This document shows, piece by piece, positions 39,301-48,600 of a DNA stretch of 64,000 nt. This stretch comes from a virus, in IMG/VR virus record IMGVR_UViG_3300006802_000076, positions 1 to 64,000 of that record; one strand, 5' to 3'. Below the pieces are notes generated by a model. It did not search any database and was not told the DNA's origin. It saw only the letters and a list, made by a program, of their open reading frames with translations. Each line of letters opens with the position of its first letter. Positions within the stretch are counted from its first letter, which is position 1. Both the position numbers and the translations under genes were made by a program.

Positions 39301-42300
39301 CAGTCTGCTAAGAAGGGAATAATTGGCAGGGCGCTTGCAACTAGGGCCGGGGCTATGCGTTCGATGGCTGAGTCTGCTTCAGCTAAAGATCAAAGCAAAG
39401 AAGCAGGAAAGCTCCGTGGCATAGTAAGAAATGCTTTAAGCAAAGCGCGACGAGATTATGTGGATGGTATTGGTGCAACTGTTCGGGCTAGCAATGAAAA
39501 TCTTCTAAAATCTCTTGGTACAGGCTCAAAACTTGGTAAATCAGCTGAAGGTGTTGTACTCAGAGCTGTTAGTTCTGTTAATGAACTTATAGGTGAAATT
39601 ACTGACGAGCTTCAGGCTCTTGGTGTGCAGGCTGATCTGTTAAAGGAACCTATTAAGGCTCATGAGATAGAGGCCCAGAAGTCGCTGGAGCACTTCTTAT
39701 TTACCCTGAAAGGCACCTTTGAAGAGGTACAAGATTCTGTTGATTGTGTTGCTGATGCCGCAAGGGTGGTTGGAAATATTGTTTCTGTGGAGGGCGAGCA
39801 GGGAGAAGGGACTGTATTGTATTCTGGAATACCTATCACTGAGGCAATCAAGTTTATTGCTAACACTATCAGAAGTATCGCAAGCAAAGCTAAGGGTGTT
39901 GGTGAAAGTGTTGAGGCTGCTGGTGCTCAAGCAGTCGCAGAAGTTGATCAGGCGGGTGCGAGTGTTGTAAGCGATGTTGAAGATCTTGGTGATCCTTTCA
40001 GGTATATAGCTGCTGCCATGAATACTGCTCAAGATGCAGCTAACGCTGCTACTGTTGAAGCTGTTGCTGAAGTTGAGGCTGCTGGTGCTTCTGCGGTTGA
40101 TAGCGTGAGGGATCTTGGTGATCCGTTTAGATATATTACTGGCGCAATGGGTGGTGCTGTAAATCTTGCGAACACAGCGACAGCTGAATCCCAGGCAGAG
40201 ATTGCTGCTTCGTCAAACTCTATTCGAAAGTCTATCAATGCTATTGGTGCCACTTTTGTGAGGATGGCTGCAGCTGCTAAAGCTGGTGCTGTCAGGATTG
40301 TTGCTTCTGGTAATGCAACAAGCGCTGCCACTGCCGCTGCTGCCGCAAACTGGGCAGCACCAAATGGCGCGGCTGCTGCGACCGGTGCTGTGAGTAATGC
40401 GTGGGCTGCACCAACTGGGCCAAAGGCCGGTAGCCCTGCTAAGACTCCAATGACTGGCAAATTTGCCTCTATGATTGCCGGATTTAAAGACAGCATGTCT
40501 GGTATAGGTGGGGTCTTTACTAAGGGGTGGGGTGAGGTTCTAACTGCCAATAAGGGTGTTCTAAACAGCTTGAGAACACTGGTTGGCACTCTTGGTAAAA
40601 CACTTCTAAATTCAGCAAAACTTCTTGGAAGTCTTGTTATGGGTCCAATCCGTGTTGCTTCAGGAGTATTTAAGCTAGCTAAGAAAAACGTTGCAGGAGC
40701 TGCCGATATAGGAAAGGCCTTTGGAAGCATTCTAAAGAATCTAGCTAAGACTGCAGTTGATCTTGTTAAAGGTGTTTTAAGTGCAGTCGTTTCTGTAGGT
40801 AAAACGGTTGTTTCAGTAATTGGCACTGTTGCTAAGAGTATGATGTCTGCTTTCCAGTCTGTGACTAAGCTTGCTATTAAAGGTATTATTTTTGCACCAA
40901 TTGTAGCTGCAATTATTGTTATCGCTGTGGCGGCGAAGCGGCTTTCGACTGCGTTTAAAGCTGTTGATGAGAACGGCAAGAGACTTGAATCTATGCAGAA
41001 GATTGTGGATAGATTGAAGCAAGCATGGACTGCTTTCAAAAGCGTTCTTGTCGCGTTATTTAAACCATTTGCTGATGTTTTAAACAATATATTCGGGGTT
41101 TCGAACGGTACTGAAGCTGCAACTCAGAATGTTTCTGCTACTACTAGAGCATTCTCTAAACTTGGTGCGGTTTTAATTGTTGCTCTTGAGCAAATAACAA
41201 ATGGTCTTAATAAACTGCGTGAAAGTGAAGGATTTAAGAAGTTTATAAAAAGCATGACTTCTTTCATGTACCAATTCTTCAATATTGCAAAGGCTGTTTT
41301 TGGCGGTATTAAAGCTGTGATTAGTGGCGATAGCGAAGAGGCTGCTTCTAAGTTTGGTGAGGCGGCTGATCGCATCAAGCTTTATATGATGTCAATTGTA
41401 ATATTCCTTGCTCCTATGTGGAGAAAGATGCTTTTGAAGATGATTTCAAGCTTGGTTGCTTTTGCTAAGACTGTTTTAAATATCGGAGAAAAGGTACTTG
41501 AAGGCTTAGCTCATGCATTTGGGCCTCCACTTGTTAAAGCTGTTGTGTGGACGATTAAGAAAGTTCTTACACTTTTCTTCTCACTACCTCGCTATATTCC
41601 AAAAATTCTACTTAAGATAATTGAAATGGCGATTGAGTTTAAGTTGAAATATGAATTGGCTATGCGACAGCTTGTTATCAACATTGTTTTGATACTGGCT
41701 GGGATGCTTCCTGGGCTTGCTCAGATTTTAATTAAAGCATTCAATATGATTATTGAATTTGCCTTGAAGGCTCAAGGTGCTCTTGAGAGCGCTCTTAAGT
41801 CACTTAGCCCATTTGGATTCCTTGATGATGCTATCGGTCTTGTTGGCAGTGTCTTTTCTTCGCCTCTTGAGTTTGCTAGCGCAACTCTTGAAGGATGGGT
41901 TGAAGATATTGCTAGTACTGAGGGCACGTTTAAAGGTGTTATTAATGATATAGCTGGTGCTATTAATAAAGCCTTTGATTCTGTTTATAATCTTCTTGAT
42001 CAAGGTATAAATGCGATCTTTGATTCGGATGTTGTGAACGATTTTGTACAAGATATATCTGATTCTATTGATGGATGGTCGCAAGGCCAATTGCAGGATA
42101 TTTTTGGCTGGATCGATGATCTTGCTTTCGGTGAGGATGGCGATGGTGGAGTGGCTGCATGGTTTGCAAATCTGGATATTCCTGATTTTAAGGGAAGCGA
42201 GTTTGAGAGGGCTATTGATGATTTCGCTGTCGGAGCGGAGGAGTGGGTCGGTACTAAGTTTGATGAAATAATTAATAAGGTTGCCGATAAGCAGCAAGAG

Positions 42301-44322
42301 TTGAAGGATCAGTTCAAAGAGAAGTATGGTGTTGAGTTTGATGCTGTTCCTGGTTTATTCACTCCTGAAATTGTTGCTGATGTTGAAGCTATGGCTAAAG
42401 ATATTGCAAATGCATATACTCAAGCAATTAATGCTGGTGGTGAGTCTTTGGAGGATGCTGCGGCGAACGCCGGTAATTCAATCAAAGATGCTCTTCTTGA
42501 TGCAATGCAAAAGTTTGTTGATCTTGTTGTAGATTATTTAGCTTCTGCTATTGATAAGTTGAAAGCTGATATAACAGATAAATTAACTGAGCAAAAAGAT
42601 GCTTATTTGCAGGTTTTTGATGATCAGATTGCTGCGATAGATGCTTTAGAGAAAGCGGAAGAGGAGCTGTTTAGGAAGCAAGAGCGGATTGAAGAGGATC
42701 GCAAACGTATGCGTGACCGCGCTCTGCAGGAGGAGAATTATCGTAGGAATCGTACTCTTGCTATTTATGAAGGTCGTATTGATGATGCTCGTATGCTTGA
42801 TCTTGAGCAGAGAAAGATTGAGTCTGACAATGCTTATGATGACGCTAAGACTGCGAGAGAGCGGGCTAGGGAGGAACAGAAGAATCAGAGAGATATTGTA
42901 CGCGAGATTCTTGAAAATCAGAAGCGTGATGCAGAAGAGGCTTTTGATCTTATTCTTGAGAACTTCCAAAAGTTTATTGAAGAGATTGGCAAATATGGCA
43001 CTTACAACCAGGAAGAGCTGGAAGAGCAGTTCAAGGAAATTATTGAAAGCGCCGAGGGTGCATCTGAAGAAATGCTTAGCGCATTTGAAGATTACTACAA
43101 GGCTATCCCTGATCTTATTGATCAATATACAGATTCCACGGTCGGGTTTTTCGAGAACCCACTTGATCAGCTTGTTGAGCTAGCTAGGGATCGTTTTGGA
43201 TTAACTTCTAACTCAGAGTCGCCGGATACGATACTGGGTGCTACTGCGATGATGCTTAGCGGTATGGGGAACCAGTTCACTGATCCAGGTGGGCACTTGC
43301 AAATGATTCCTGGTCATTTCGAAACAGTATTTACTCAGGTTATAGAGAACGTTATTCAGCCTTCGATTGATTCAATGCATAATGTCATTGAAAACTTTAG
43401 ACCTGAAGAGATCTTCCAGAAAGCTTTAGATCATGCAAATCTAACTATCCAAAGGGAATATGCAAAGATTGTAGGATCAACTAATAGCGTTGTTGACGAT
43501 ATTGCTAGTGCTATGAGTGAATTGACTAGAAATATTGTTACATCTATGGCTCAGATAACCAACGCTGTTGGGGCTGCTCAGGATGCTCTAAATGGATTTA
43601 ATCCTGGAGCATCTCCCATTCCAATCATTGATCAAACTGCTGCTAAGAATAGTCTTACTTCATACTTTAGAAGTATAGGAATGCAAGAGTATATGTATAG
43701 CTCTACTGTTGCATCGCTTGCGCCTTATGCTTCTGAATTGATGGAGCGCTTTAAGGTGATAACAGATAACAATGTTAGAAACATTGTATATAAGCAAATT
43801 GCTGCAAAGATAAGCGGTTCGGGGAATCAGTCTTCATTTGCAAATTGGGTTAAGGCTACATACGGCGCTGCAGTTCTGAACCCGCCTGTTTCTTTTGCTA
43901 ATGGTGGTCTTGTGAAGAAATATGGTTATGGCGGTATGGCTGTGCCTGGGTTTGGCAGCACTGCTGTTCCAGCGATATTGCATGGCGGTGAGTTTGTTTT
44001 AAACAAGAAGGCAGTGGAAAGAAGTGGCATTGGTATAAAGATGCTTGAGCAATTAAATAAAGCTAGATTTGATCAGGGTGGCTTCAGTATCCCTGATGTA
44101 AACAGTGTAAGATTTAATAATCCATCTAGGAATATGAATAGTGGTGTTGTGAATCATTACAACAGCACAAATACAACAAATATTTATGTTGAGAATTTCA
44201 TTGGTGAGGATCAGTGGTTCCAGTCAATGTTGAAAGAGTACAATATGAAACATAAGCCATTGGCTGATAAGCGTGTCGGCAATGAGAATAGATTCTATAC
44301 AAGCTATAAAGGTGGCAACTGA
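33388..44322 (+). CDS. Tape measure protein, 3,644 residues
   Basis: Very long helical tape measure that sets tail length and may exit into the host at infection. From about 0.15 nm per residue the tail would be near 550 nm long. Regions: N-terminal helical/coiled zone (1-1,150); a 369-nt repeat (about residues 1,213-1,260 and 1,336-1,383); an Ala/Pro hinge (PAAAPAAAPSAAVSK, then PPPPPP, about 1,855-1,905); Ala-rich repeats around DLGDPFRYI (about 2,180-2,280); several hydrophobic segments (for example IIFAPIVAAIIVIAVAA near 2,500, and IVLILAGMLPGL near 2,770); a charged coiled coil (about 3,080-3,200); and a C-terminal GGLVKKYGYGGMAVPGFGSTA motif typical of tape measures. Start GTG/ATG after AGGTGGTGC. 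Confidence 0.9.
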   Translation: MADYDILVNAHMQGFLNKELDSLSGNLRNLLTTIDRVNDVTRNYEKSQRALNSALGIGSDGQKVYAKNLLDASKNAAVLSSNLRLAKKQAQEFNSVYSKELNAARFNKLTFGLKTFNGQSKEVNASLLATARNLKNIQSSARAIRFTAALRDSQSLAKNVLNIGKNLQYVGRNLTIGLTLPLVQFFRIGLDSFKKLETEIVRFEKIVGRDAVQALKAQSAEIVEIKKTSEGWTEVIIGTGNAYDAFSKKLDNVSYKYGVARELVQAVAADFATVGISGTDVIGDLVELAAIVEKVGDVDMTQSREFVQSLVQNTITAQNQNKAFKEQISLLSAAEQSSYQYRLAVDQVTGALALFNVIENNTVVTLEKLAKGIPEMQAVTTQFGLTLGEAAALFAPMLASGFETGASANSLKVSLQRLVAPTIKNQNTLAYLNRTIGEFNYTTGVGIENISEFAKAFVKLKEQKGELGALELFAELFGVRQGSRMLAAMNDFGIFQEELLKRTSTANKIATVIVDSINKTVADAGQQSRLAEIVEGGKFSASDIAGLGKIGRVVADEYAAGFEKGGTALYRAIIEGQGVALDKLKKEFGEDSDILDLITSQSGKVILAQALGTEEAIRAFNEEVDRALETPAVKLSRAKETFKAISRTLIPDLVSALEALMPTIRSIANFFTNMNEGSRRFLSGIVLLAAALGPIISVFSNLTQILGLAGGAAFRFVGMISKLRIFGLGGISIASDTLAGLNNLDKFGKKLSRISDQTFFFKGTNKEFQKLLKKSQRLQDRGSESYGIRRLANLFKWQNKLTTSTETLSGQTNLFTAAQQKKLTAMRILSSAYRQMASELNAVQLTFTAQKQALDDLGNYIITLKHRMDEAKKMAGKFVSALIHIKDSADSAARAIGLVGDANSVNGRLDKLAKNMAKAAGASDNLVLNLQYFVQESAKIAGSTDAAANSVKNMATAIADLNTSFGNVNGKLGTFVKHEEKLSGQAAGIQNAADAIYEQARATKKLANHTERLINLSKSAGEAIRSQSSAVIDKKKAISDINKVITTFLTQEGEIVVATEAAETGLYNQRMEIIYKIQAMELFSEAADLFVLDEGKIVGAAEAAAAAIDAQVAAIGRLVAALEALDASKLSMLNTAGVQGAAGTTVAETKPKRTKRPARGPPADDAEQLSLLAKEEKAANIDLATAAKGAEIVEVEGTAAEVNLDTAVKSKSVVEKAKEAANIQLLAARKQLEAAIDQSKLAKSNLADRPRRNAAGIAKAIEYREKEAEKERKRLEKNARARELRAEKKAAAEAAKAGTAADLDVASAEKSAEAVAEEKIGADLDVKAGKESLVAAEKAKEAANIQLLAARKQLEVAIEQGTLAKSNLADRPRRNAAGIAKAIEYRNSAEYGKVASQEKLGAALDVEAGKESLEAAQIEKKAAKTKLARASKPQWSERPPGSKPWPTMEKSLAKIPGFGVLSASQFGQTSRFPAVLGPGPGGAMAGQIGARIIDMFRSAGVIPPPEVLYALSQMSDDFLKSRGVSSFKQAGAVKTFKKDVIFNKAFSPLESGVGFYGTPSGKNTSSTGKLFNAIRDFLIMEDALAKQVALPIPNQPASFRQGSTKKGRLSSVSVQSIYRDSVERAMAPPRSDFGRLYSTLPKTTRADKTFKEGTLYIKKLRTALEDRIYKLSEAMESASASDKKVLGKRLARLKRARARFEDLQAGLANNFGKYSAMSRYNLPSPSVRDEKGRVSLRRIKTLASSRNSVEMLAARSLSTMSGTGMLDPHIKSFGDYVSTSLRKQFPKMTDARIAELTKAEVGVFKRRLFDNLFNALTRNISNIEPGGTPLARAGRLKKAMDQSLYEALAPSRKGINVSQATAAASAAAPVTAPVAAPAAAPAAAPSAAVSKAAAKPALPPPPPPTSKPGRKTLLSAALTAMGMGGNEEVEKRLMQQAEAAVKSGNKKADLLHLLNRQATDAQNEVSKALQAQSAKKGIIGRALATRAGAMRSMAESASAKDQSKEAGKLRGIVRNALSKARRDYVDGIGATVRASNENLLKSLGTGSKLGKSAEGVVLRAVSSVNELIGEITDELQALGVQADLLKEPIKAHEIEAQKSLEHFLFTLKGTFEEVQDSVDCVADAARVVGNIVSVEGEQGEGTVLYSGIPITEAIKFIANTIRSIASKAKGVGESVEAAGAQAVAEVDQAGASVVSDVEDLGDPFRYIAAAMNTAQDAANAATVEAVAEVEAAGASAVDSVRDLGDPFRYITGAMGGAVNLANTATAESQAEIAASSNSIRKSINAIGATFVRMAAAAKAGAVRIVASGNATSAATAAAAANWAAPNGAAAATGAVSNAWAAPTGPKAGSPAKTPMTGKFASMIAGFKDSMSGIGGVFTKGWGEVLTANKGVLNSLRTLVGTLGKTLLNSAKLLGSLVMGPIRVASGVFKLAKKNVAGAADIGKAFGSILKNLAKTAVDLVKGVLSAVVSVGKTVVSVIGTVAKSMMSAFQSVTKLAIKGIIFAPIVAAIIVIAVAAKRLSTAFKAVDENGKRLESMQKIVDRLKQAWTAFKSVLVALFKPFADVLNNIFGVSNGTEAATQNVSATTRAFSKLGAVLIVALEQITNGLNKLRESEGFKKFIKSMTSFMYQFFNIAKAVFGGIKAVISGDSEEAASKFGEAADRIKLYMMSIVIFLAPMWRKMLLKMISSLVAFAKTVLNIGEKVLEGLAHAFGPPLVKAVVWTIKKVLTLFFSLPRYIPKILLKIIEMAIEFKLKYELAMRQLVINIVLILAGMLPGLAQILIKAFNMIIEFALKAQGALESALKSLSPFGFLDDAIGLVGSVFSSPLEFASATLEGWVEDIASTEGTFKGVINDIAGAINKAFDSVYNLLDQGINAIFDSDVVNDFVQDISDSIDGWSQGQLQDIFGWIDDLAFGEDGDGGVAAWFANLDIPDFKGSEFERAIDDFAVGAEEWVGTKFDEIINKVADKQQELKDQFKEKYGVEFDAVPGLFTPEIVADVEAMAKDIANAYTQAINAGGESLEDAAANAGNSIKDALLDAMQKFVDLVVDYLASAIDKLKADITDKLTEQKDAYLQVFDDQIAAIDALEKAEEELFRKQERIEEDRKRMRDRALQEENYRRNRTLAIYEGRIDDARMLDLEQRKIESDNAYDDAKTARERAREEQKNQRDIVREILENQKRDAEEAFDLILENFQKFIEEIGKYGTYNQEELEEQFKEIIESAEGASEEMLSAFEDYYKAIPDLIDQYTDSTVGFFENPLDQLVELARDRFGLTSNSESPDTILGATAMMLSGMGNQFTDPGGHLQMIPGHFETVFTQVIENVIQPSIDSMHNVIENFRPEEIFQKALDHANLTIQREYAKIVGSTNSVVDDIASAMSELTRNIVTSMAQITNAVGAAQDALNGFNPGASPIPIIDQTAAKNSLTSYFRSIGMQEYMYSSTVASLAPYASELMERFKVITDNNVRNIVYKQIAAKISGSGNQSSFANWVKATYGAAVLNPPVSFANGGLVKKYGYGGMAVPGFGSTAVPAILHGGEFVLNKKAVERSGIGIKMLEQLNKARFDQGGFSIPDVNSVRFNNPSRNMNSGVVNHYNSTNTTNIYVENFIGEDQWFQSMLKEYNMKHKPLADKRVGNENRFYTSYKGGN
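37029..37534 (+). repeat. Imperfect duplication inside the tape measure gene
   Basis: Two near-identical stretches of about 137 nt (37029-37165 and 37398-37534) 369 nt apart, coding EKAKEAANIQLLAARKQLE and SNLADRPRRNAAGIAKAIEY. A whole in-frame unit of 123 residues appears duplicated and partly diverged. Confidence 0.8.
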
Positions 44323-44327
44323 TAGTT

Positions 44328-44747
44328 ATGCCAGCTCAAGTGTATCAACAGACAGGTCTTGTAAAATACCTATCAATAAACAACACTGAGATAACTGTTG
44401 GTGGGTCTAATATTTCTCTTGATTCCAATTTCAATGTAAGTGATATTGAGACTGCTGCTGGGCGAATCAAAAGGTTTTACAAGAAGAATAAAAAGACATT
44501 AAAAGTTTCTTATGAATATCTTGCTTCTTCTAGTTCTTTTACAGTTGATGGTCGTGAGGGGCGGGATTTTATATATGGTCTGGCGGCTTCTTCGCCGTAT
44601 GTTTTAGTATCTTACAAGGATATACCAAATGGTGTATCTGAAGAATTTTATGGATTCATAGATTCTTATAGTGATTCAATTATAAGAAGAGATATGAGCA
44701 CGCAGTGCATTTATTATAATCTAAGCTTTGATATAATGGAGGCTTAA
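44328..44747 (+). CDS. Distal tail-like protein
   Basis: A 139-residue protein following the tape measure, at the position of the distal tail (Dit) protein. It is beta-rich: ITVGGSNISLDSNFNVSD, KTLKVSYEYLASSSSFTVDGREGRDFIYGLAASSPYVLVSYKD, and the C-terminal IIRRDMSTQCIYYNLSFDIMEA. Its C-terminal half is related to the next gene, which suggests duplication. Likely forms the ring at the tail tip. Confidence 0.72.
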   Translation: MPAQVYQQTGLVKYLSINNTEITVGGSNISLDSNFNVSDIETAAGRIKRFYKKNKKTLKVSYEYLASSSSFTVDGREGRDFIYGLAASSPYVLVSYKDIPNGVSEEFYGFIDSYSDSIIRRDMSTQCIYYNLSFDIMEA

Positions 44748-45622
44748 TGGCTGGGAAATTTTCTTTTACGCAGAGCCTTCGTGGTATAGATTTTTATGGC
44801 CCAGATCAAACTGGCAATCCTGTTCTTATATCTATTTCTACAAACCTTGTAGCGACTCCTGATATATACTATCCACCCGCTAACCCGGCTTCAATTTCTA
44901 TAACTTCTGATCTTCAATCGGATGGGACAAAGGTAGCTATCGGAAGTTCTAGTCCATCTGCGTCAGCTACTTTAGTTGCTGTTGCGACTGAGATTGTTTT
45001 AGGCGCTTCAAGTATAGACTCTCAGTCTTCTATTTCTGCTATCGGAACTCGCATACACAATGGTGAGTCAATAATAGACGGCATCGCGTTTGTTTTATCA
45101 TCTGGTATTGCTGTTACTCCAATGGGAGAAGTGTTAATCTCATCATCAGCTACTGTTGATAATTTAGGTTTTATAAGATTTAGCCCGTCTATAGTTGAAG
45201 ATACTCAATCTATACGTCCATTCCTTGTAATAGACAATATACCACTGTCTGAACATGGGCGCACTATTGATGAATCTCTTATCCATTCATTCATAGAAGT
45301 GAAAAACTGGGACGCATTAAAAAGTCGTTTCTATAAAAGAACCAATGCAAGAAGATCGTTTAAGATATCATGGACTTATCTCCCTGGTGAAAGAGAATTC
45401 ACCGCTGATAGAAGATTTGGAAGAAATAAAGTTAAAGAAATAGCTGAAGACCCAGATTTGCATATTTTGAAAATTAGAAATATAGACACTAATGGTGTTA
45501 CTCCATACACTGAAGATGAGTATAGTGTTTTAATAAAGTCATATAATGAAGAACTTCTAAGACGGGATGAAATAAATGGTGTGTATTACTGGGATTGCAG
45601 TATGGAACTGGAGGAGGTCTGA
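44747..45622 (+). CDS. Second distal tail-like protein with Ser/Ile-rich insert
   Basis: A 291-residue protein. The C-terminal 110 residues (RFYKRTNARRSFKISWTYLPGEREFTADRRFGRN, ELLRRDEINGVYYWDCSMELEEV) are related to the preceding 139-residue protein, so the pair are paralogues. The N-terminal 170 residues are Ser/Ile/Val-rich strands (ASISITSDLQSDG, SIDSQSSISAIGTRI) suggesting a stacked beta domain. Starts at an ATG overlapping the upstream TAA region; ends in GAGGAGG, the SD of the next gene. Confidence 0.72.
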   Translation: MAGKFSFTQSLRGIDFYGPDQTGNPVLISISTNLVATPDIYYPPANPASISITSDLQSDGTKVAIGSSSPSASATLVAVATEIVLGASSIDSQSSISAIGTRIHNGESIIDGIAFVLSSGIAVTPMGEVLISSSATVDNLGFIRFSPSIVEDTQSIRPFLVIDNIPLSEHGRTIDESLIHSFIEVKNWDALKSRFYKRTNARRSFKISWTYLPGEREFTADRRFGRNKVKEIAEDPDLHILKIRNIDTNGVTPYTEDEYSVLIKSYNEELLRRDEINGVYYWDCSMELEEV

Positions 45623-48600
45623 TGATAGATATTGATATTTATGGCAATCAATTAACTAATACTTTTATTTCAAAAACGTCTTCGACAGCTCAAAAGCTGA
45701 AGCCTAAAGTTTATGCTTATTGGCTAGAGAGTCGAAATGTTGTTTTTGATATGGACTCCAATCCTCCCAGTGTTGATATCAATAATCAACACTCTTCCTC
45801 TCAGCAAGGCGATCTTGGATATTACTTCAAGATGGAAGAAGCGATGAATGGCTTGGAAAGGCAGTCATTCACATGGGGTGTCTGTGACGCCAAAGACGTT
45901 GACGGCAATGTAATTCGTGCTGACGGTAATTGGTATGCGATGCCTGGCGATCTTTCTGAGAATTACGAGTATGGGTGGTGGTCTGGTTCAATATCTGAAG
46001 CAACTGTTGAGCCAACATATGGCGGTTATGGGTTTGCTAATAACCCTACTGCTACATATCCTTTTACCGCAATGCCATGCAACCTCATAAAGGTTTTTAC
46101 TTCTGAATATTATGGTCAAGTTCATACTTATAGATTGACAGTCCGTAGTGATGAAGTTGGTGTTGCTAATCCCCTGTATTCAGAGGTTATTACATTCAAA
46201 GATAATCAGTATGTTTACGAGCATTTTTTGCCTGAATCTCTTGGTCATTCTACTATAAGCGAAATTGAAATTGAAATTATTTCAACAAAAAATCCAGAGG
46301 ATAATGCAAGAATTCAAGAGATAAATACTATTTTTGAAGTTGACATCTCTGATGATGTTATTTCAATGAATACTGAAAAGTCTAGGGATCTTCATATAAC
46401 TGAGCTACCGATAGCTGGTGAAGGATCTACTTCAATTGATTTTGTTTTAGACAACACGAATAAAGATTACAATATTTTTAATACTTCTTCACTGTATGGG
46501 AAATACATGAAAAAAAATGTTCGATTTAAATCAACAATTGGGTGGCAAGTCAAAAAGAGTTCAGATTTATATATTGATAAGATTCTATCTAGTGGTATAT
46601 CAGATACGGATACAACTTTTTCTTTGAATGATGTTTCAGACCTGCCTGACGGTGGTGTTGGTGATTATTATGTAATGGTTATTGATCCAGATAATTACAC
46701 TAGGGAATATGTATTGGTTTCGTCAAAAGCGCCTAATGCTAATGATGTCTATATTGTTGAAAGGGGCTTTAATGGCTCTAAAGCTAGATCGCATAATTCA
46801 GGTGTGACAGTAAGATTTGAAACTTTTGAATATCCTGCCTATGTTGAGAGCTGGATTGATGAGTGGCAGGGTGGATCTGATAATATGACAATTTCGGCTA
46901 ACTCTACTGATTGGACAAAGTTTGCCTCAGAGAGAATTATTAATAATGGATTTTTCATTGATAAAGCAACCACTACAGATGCTGTTGAAGGTTTGCTTTT
47001 AACTACCAATTTTCCTAAAAAGAATTTTAGGGGTTTGAATCGTTATAAAAAAACTGCATCAAAAAATGGTGCCGTGTTGCATCTTAATTTTTCTGAGCAG
47101 GCTTTATCTGGTTCTGGGGTCGATGTTGTTGATTATGGTCTTAGAGCTAGATTCTTCTCTATGCCGTCCGGTCAAGAGCGTTTAGTTAAGGATATTCGTG
47201 CTGATGCCCTTGATAGGGAGCTTTCTCCTCTTGAGAAGGCATTGGGCGAGTTGCCAAGTGTTACTCCTGACTACACAGTTAATACTCAAGATATAAACAC
47301 CAATGCACTGTATGCTCTTGATCTTGTTGATTTTTCTTATACCAGAACGGATAGCTCTGTTGTAAACACTTATTACAATATGGTTTTTGATGGTATTTAT
47401 GTGGCTCCAGACACAGGAGATCAGGTTTTAGGCGTGAGCATAGCTCATGGTGGTGTTAGATTGTATCTTGAAGAAATACTTATACTTGATGAATACTTCT
47501 CTCACCCCGTATCTCCCGGTGCAGACACTGAAGTGGAATCAGATGTTGTTAACCTTGTAGCTGGTAAGCCTTATAAGATAAGAGTGGAGGCCTATCACAC
47601 AGTAGACACGAACACTTCTGATACTTTTGGTATAAAGCTTCTTTATGCTACAGGTGTTGATCCCCTGTCGCCTGTCCCTCTTGAGTATACCTATAGAACT
47701 TCTGCTTTCGATATAGCTGGTGCGTCTGATGCCCCGTTCACTGATTTATCAACTGACCGCGGAAAGGTTACAAATAATGCAGTTTATTCTAATGGTGTCG
47801 AAATCGGATTAGAAGGCGGTCTGGTTTCTGATCCTGAGAACTATGCCGCCAGGATCAATAATACTAATTATGCTCGTCTTCCTTACGATCAGTCTTGGGA
47901 TATGACTGATACTGGTAGCGAGAATTACACCGGCAAGTTTTCTATTGAGTTGAATGTGAAATCTAATGAGGCGGCTGGTTTTGGTTCTGATGGTGAGTAT
48001 ATTAGTACGTTTGGTAATTTTTCTCCTTTAGATTTGTCCCCTGCTCTTTGGCTTGATGCTTCTGATACTTCTACGATTACGGCTGCGGATGGTGCCTGGT
48101 TGGACGGAACTGGTTTGGTGTTGCCTGGCACGACGGGGAACTATGCTTCGACGCCGGATTCAGCGGCTCTGGACATCACCGGCGACATGGAGATCGTGGT
48201 GCGAGCCTCAATGGCCGACTGGACTCCTTCTTCTCCTTTACCAATGCAAGGATTGGTGGCAAAGTTTGATGGGCCGTCAGGTTCGGGCCGCTCATACTTC
48301 TTTCGTATTAGATTTGATAGCAACAAGCTAGAGTTTGGTTGGCAGGACAGCGGCACCGCATCAGTCCGAACTCTTGTTGCTGACGCTAATATTTCATTTA
48401 GCGACAATCAAATCGGCTGGGTGAAAGTCGAGTTTGATGTAGACAACGGATCGTCGCAAGCGGAAGCGAAGTTTTACACGGCAGCGGATCAGGCGACCGA
48501 ACCGTCTGTGTGGACGCAGCTTGGTTCTACGAAGACATCGGCTGGTGTTGCTGCGATCGCTACGGGTACTGTTCCGGTTGTTATCGGTTCAGATCAGACG

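Noticed and set aside
40029-41087. 352-codon minus-strand frame inside the tape measure gene
   Set aside because: Antisense to an Ala-rich, continuous tape measure coding region; no SD, no recognisable domain.
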